Made by a program: the position numbers and the translations under genes. Positions 22,854 to 24,574 of a stretch of 24,574 nt of DNA are shown one piece after another. The stretch covers positions 1 to 24,574 of the forward strand of contig JAEYMI010000053.1 of the NCBI GenBank assembly GCA_023461275.1, written 5' to 3'. This stretch comes from Actinomycetes bacterium. Its GTDB lineage: Bacteria > Actinomycetota > Actinomycetes > Mycobacteriales > Mycobacteriaceae. Within the stretch, counting starts at the first letter, position 1. Each line of letters starts with the position of its first letter. The notes beneath the pieces were generated by a model. The model did not search any database and was not told the origin of the DNA. It was given only the letters and a program-made list of their open reading frames with translations.

Positions 22854-24125
22854 TCAGGCCTGCGGCGGCAGCAGCGACTCGGTGGCCGCCAGCAGAACAC
22901 AGGTCGCGACGCCGTCCATCGCGACGCGCAGGTCGTCGGTGGACGGGAATGTCGGGGCCAGCCGGATATTGCGGTCGTGCGGATCGGTCTTGTACGGGTA
23001 CGTCGAGCCGGCCGCGGTGAGTGCGATGCCGGCGTTCTTGGCCAGCGCGATGGTCCGCTGCGCGGTGCCGTCGATGACGTCGAGGCTGATGAAGTAGCCG
23101 CCCTCGGGTTCCGACCACGACGCGACCTTGGACTCGCTGAGGCGGTCGTCGAGGATGTCGAGCACGAGCTTGAACTTGGGCGCGAGGATCTCGCGGTGGC
23201 GGGCCATGTGGGCGCGCACCCCGTCGGCGTCGCCGAAGAACTGGGCGTGACGAAGCTGGTTGAGCTTGTCCGGGCCGATGGTCTTGGTGGCGATGTGCTC
23301 GCTGTACCACTTGATGTTGGCCGGCGAGGAACCGAAGAACGAGACTCCTGCTCCGGCGAAGGTGATCTTCGACGTCGAGCCGAGCACGTAGACGCGGTTG
23401 GGGTGACCGGCCTCGGCGGCCATGTCGATGACCGGCAGCGGCGTCGGGGGCTGCTCGACCAGCGTGTGCACCGCGTACGCGTTGTCCCAGTAGATGCGGA
23501 AATCGTCGGCGGCGGGCATCGCGAGCAGTCCGCGGGTGACCTCCTCGGTGTAGGTGGCACCCGTCGGGTTGGAGTAGGTGGGAACCGCCCATATGCCCTT
23601 GATCGACGGGTCGTTGGCGGTCAGTTCCGCACACGCTTCGACGTCGGGGCCGTCGGGGAGCATCGGCACCGGGATCATTTCGATGCCGTAGGCCTCGGTG
23701 ATCGCGAAGTGCCGGTCGTAGCCGGGCGACGGGCAGAGGAACTTGACCTTCTGACCGGCCCACGGCTCGCCGTCGGGGGTTCCCGACAGCAGCGCGAAAA
23801 CGGTGAGATCGTGCATGATCTCGAGGCTGGCGTTGTTCTGCGCGAGCAGGTTGGCCGGGTCGACGGCGAGCAGCTCACCGAAGATTTCGCGCAGTTCGGG
23901 CAGACCGGTGACGCCGCCATAATTGCGGCAGTCGGTGCCCGCGCTGTCACGGAAATTGTCGCCCGGCAGCGTCAGCAAGGCGTTGGAGAGATCGAGCTGT
24001 TCAGGTGCGGGCTTGCCACGGGTGAGGTCGAGCTTGAGTCCGGCGGCCTGCAACTGCTCGTACAGTTTCTGCAGGTCCTGCTGGGTTTCGCGGAGCTCGT
24101 CGGCACTCATCGAGTGGAAATTCAA
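22854..24125 (-). CDS. aspC: Aspartate aminotransferase (class I, type Ic; Rv3722c-like)
   Basis: This 423-residue PLP enzyme transfers the amino group of glutamate to oxaloacetate and back. The PLP lysine is K253 in STSKITFAGAGVSF. N186 (SNPTG), D214 and Y217 (YWDNAY) are the usual cofactor contacts, and the C-terminal DRNIRLAPTFP carries the substrate-carboxylate arginine. TTG 24125 was chosen because MNFHSMSADEL aligns with the N-terminus I recall for the mycobacterial protein; an internal ATG at 24110 is the alternative. In M. tuberculosis the orthologue beside dnaX is the main aspartate aminotransferase. It may be transcribed with the mannosyltransferase gene, and lies downstream of the SRP RNA gene. 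Confidence 0.93.
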   Translation of the reverse strand: MNFHSMSADELRETQQDLQKLYEQLQAAGLKLDLTRGKPAPEQLDLSNALLTLPGDNFRDSAGTDCRNYGGVTGLPELREIFGELLAVDPANLLAQNNASLEIMHDLTVFALLSGTPDGEPWAGQKVKFLCPSPGYDRHFAITEAYGIEMIPVPMLPDGPDVEACAELTANDPSIKGIWAVPTYSNPTGATYTEEVTRGLLAMPAADDFRIYWDNAYAVHTLVEQPPTPLPVIDMAAEAGHPNRVYVLGSTSKITFAGAGVSFFGSSPANIKWYSEHIATKTIGPDKLNQLRHAQFFGDADGVRAHMARHREILAPKFKLVLDILDDRLSESKVASWSEPEGGYFISLDVIDGTAQRTIALAKNAGIALTAAGSTYPYKTDPHDRNIRLAPTFPSTDDLRVAMDGVATCVLLAATESLLPPQA

Positions 24126-24243
24126 CGCGCGTGGCCTCTCGCACTGATCCGACGCGCCCTTGTGAGGCGGCCTCGCCGGTCTGTTGGAAGGGTGTCGGTC
24201 CTGGGAGGTGCTGTCTTTGGTGGTATCGCCTCTGCAGGATAGG

Positions 24244-24329
24244 GGACCCCGCGCACCCGAGAGAGCCCGTTGACCCTTGCTGCCTTCCGGCCCTGGGGGA
24301 GTTCACAGGATGCACGCCGCGCGGGATCC
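24244..24329 (-). ncRNA. ffs: Small (4.5S-type) signal recognition particle RNA
   Basis: On the minus strand the conserved Ffh-binding core appears as CCAGGGCCGGAAGGCAGCAA followed by GGGTCAACGGG. The ends pair: GGATCCCGCGC at the 5' side (24329-24319) with GCGCGGGGTCC at the 3' side (24254-24244), 11 pairs with one G-U, closing a roughly 86-base hairpin. This is the standard short bacterial SRP RNA. The exact ends may extend a few bases. The 115 bases between it and aspC show no other gene. Confidence 0.93.
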
Positions 24330-24336
24330 GTCGTCA

Positions 24337-24368
24337 AGTGTAGCGGTCGGGGTGAGCGGTATTGCCAA
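24337..24368 (-). promoter_or_regulatory. Probable ffs promoter
   Basis: Minus-strand TTGGCA (24368-24363) and TACACT (24342-24337) lie 20 bases apart, longer than ideal, with the -10 box seven bases before the predicted 5' end of the SRP RNA. The position fits; the spacing makes the -35 assignment uncertain. Confidence 0.5.
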
Positions 24369-24411
24369 CCGGCTCGTGGTCGGGGCGAGGGCGCCGGGCG
24401 GGAGCCGAGTT

Positions 24412-24441
24412 TTGGGTCTCACCGCCTCCTGCGGCTATCAT
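24412..24441 (+). promoter_or_regulatory. Probable tRNA-Ser promoter
   Basis: TATCAT (24436-24441) is a good -10 box about ten bases before the mature tRNA 5' end. TTGGGT (24412-24417), 18 bases upstream, is a weak -35 candidate. Confidence 0.4.
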
Positions 24442-24451
24442 CGCGATGCCT

Positions 24452-24537
24452 GGAGGATTCGCCTAGTGGCCTATGGCGCTCGCCTGGAACGCGGGTTGGG
24501 TTAATAGCCCTCAGGAGTTCGAATCTCCTATCCTCCG
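24452..24537 (+). tRNA. tRNA-Ser, anticodon GGA
   Basis: The acceptor arms GGAGGAT and ATCCTCC pair over seven bases, with discriminator G at 24537. The anticodon stem CTCGC/GCGGG encloses the loop CTGGAAC, giving anticodon GGA, which reads UCC/UCU serine codons. A long variable arm (TTGGGTTAATAGCCCTC) marks a class II serine tRNA. The T arm is AGGAGTTCGAATCTCCT with the TTCGAAT loop. The 3' CCA is not encoded (CAG follows). Confidence 0.96.
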
Positions 24538-24550
24538 CAGCAGAAACGAG

Positions 24551-24574
24551 CCCGGCGCTTACGTCAGCGTCGGG
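24551..24574 (+). terminator. Hairpin after tRNA-Ser, at the window edge
   Basis: CCCGGCGCT (24551-24559) pairs with AGCGTCGGG (24566-24574) over nine positions, one a G-U, around a six-base loop. It begins 14 bases after the tRNA and looks like an intrinsic terminator stem. Any U-tract lies beyond the window, so this is partly inferred. Confidence 0.6.

Overview
The window is high-GC DNA with dense GTG/TTG starts and probable leaderless genes. It comes from an actinobacterium of the order Mycobacteriales. The order murT-gatD ... recR-ybaB ... SRPBCC, FAD reductase, methyltransferase, dnaX, aspartate aminotransferase follows the Mycobacterium tuberculosis Rv3712-Rv3722c neighbourhood as I remember it. 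Gene content and an intergenic 'cctcgatacgc' hairpin fit Gordonia or a close relative; the genus is an inference.

Layout. 1-124: the right end of an IS481-type insertion sequence (transposase C-terminus running into three terminal repeats). 139-4235: accessory metabolism, with a Baeyer-Villiger monooxygenase divergent from a PucR/CdaR-type regulator across a 17-bp palindrome, then a hairpin repeat and an EamA-type exporter. 4222-5224: organic peroxide defence, ohrR-ohr with an operator over the ohrR -35 box. 5295-7302: murT-gatD, which amidates lipid II. 7331-9918 (minus strand): a tight operon ybaB-recR-uridine-kinase-like-family 5 uracil-DNA glycosylase, with a tiny Cys/His-rich protein gene downstream.

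9980-14732 is the least familiar part. A minus-strand operon has a double-length sensor kinase (two membrane/kinase modules, the second without catalytic motifs), a NarL-type response regulator and a small Imm10-like protein, all joined by ATGA overlaps. Divergent from it are three small unrecognised genes, two membrane and one soluble. In M. tuberculosis this slot between ybaB and the SRPBCC gene holds an amidase gene (Rv3717, from memory), so the block looks like a lineage-specific insertion or replacement.

14749-24574 returns to conserved genes: an RluA-type pseudouridine synthase and an SRPBCC protein (minus), the tmsA-tmsB pair for 10-methyl branched (tuberculostearic-type) fatty acids (plus, probable leaderless promoter), dnaX with a 12-copy heptapeptide repeat, a GT87 mannosyltransferase-like membrane protein, an AspC-type aminotransferase, the small SRP RNA, and tRNA-Ser(GGA) with a hairpin at the window edge. 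In-frame tandem repeats recur at protein termini or linkers (tmsB, the sensor kinase, dnaX).
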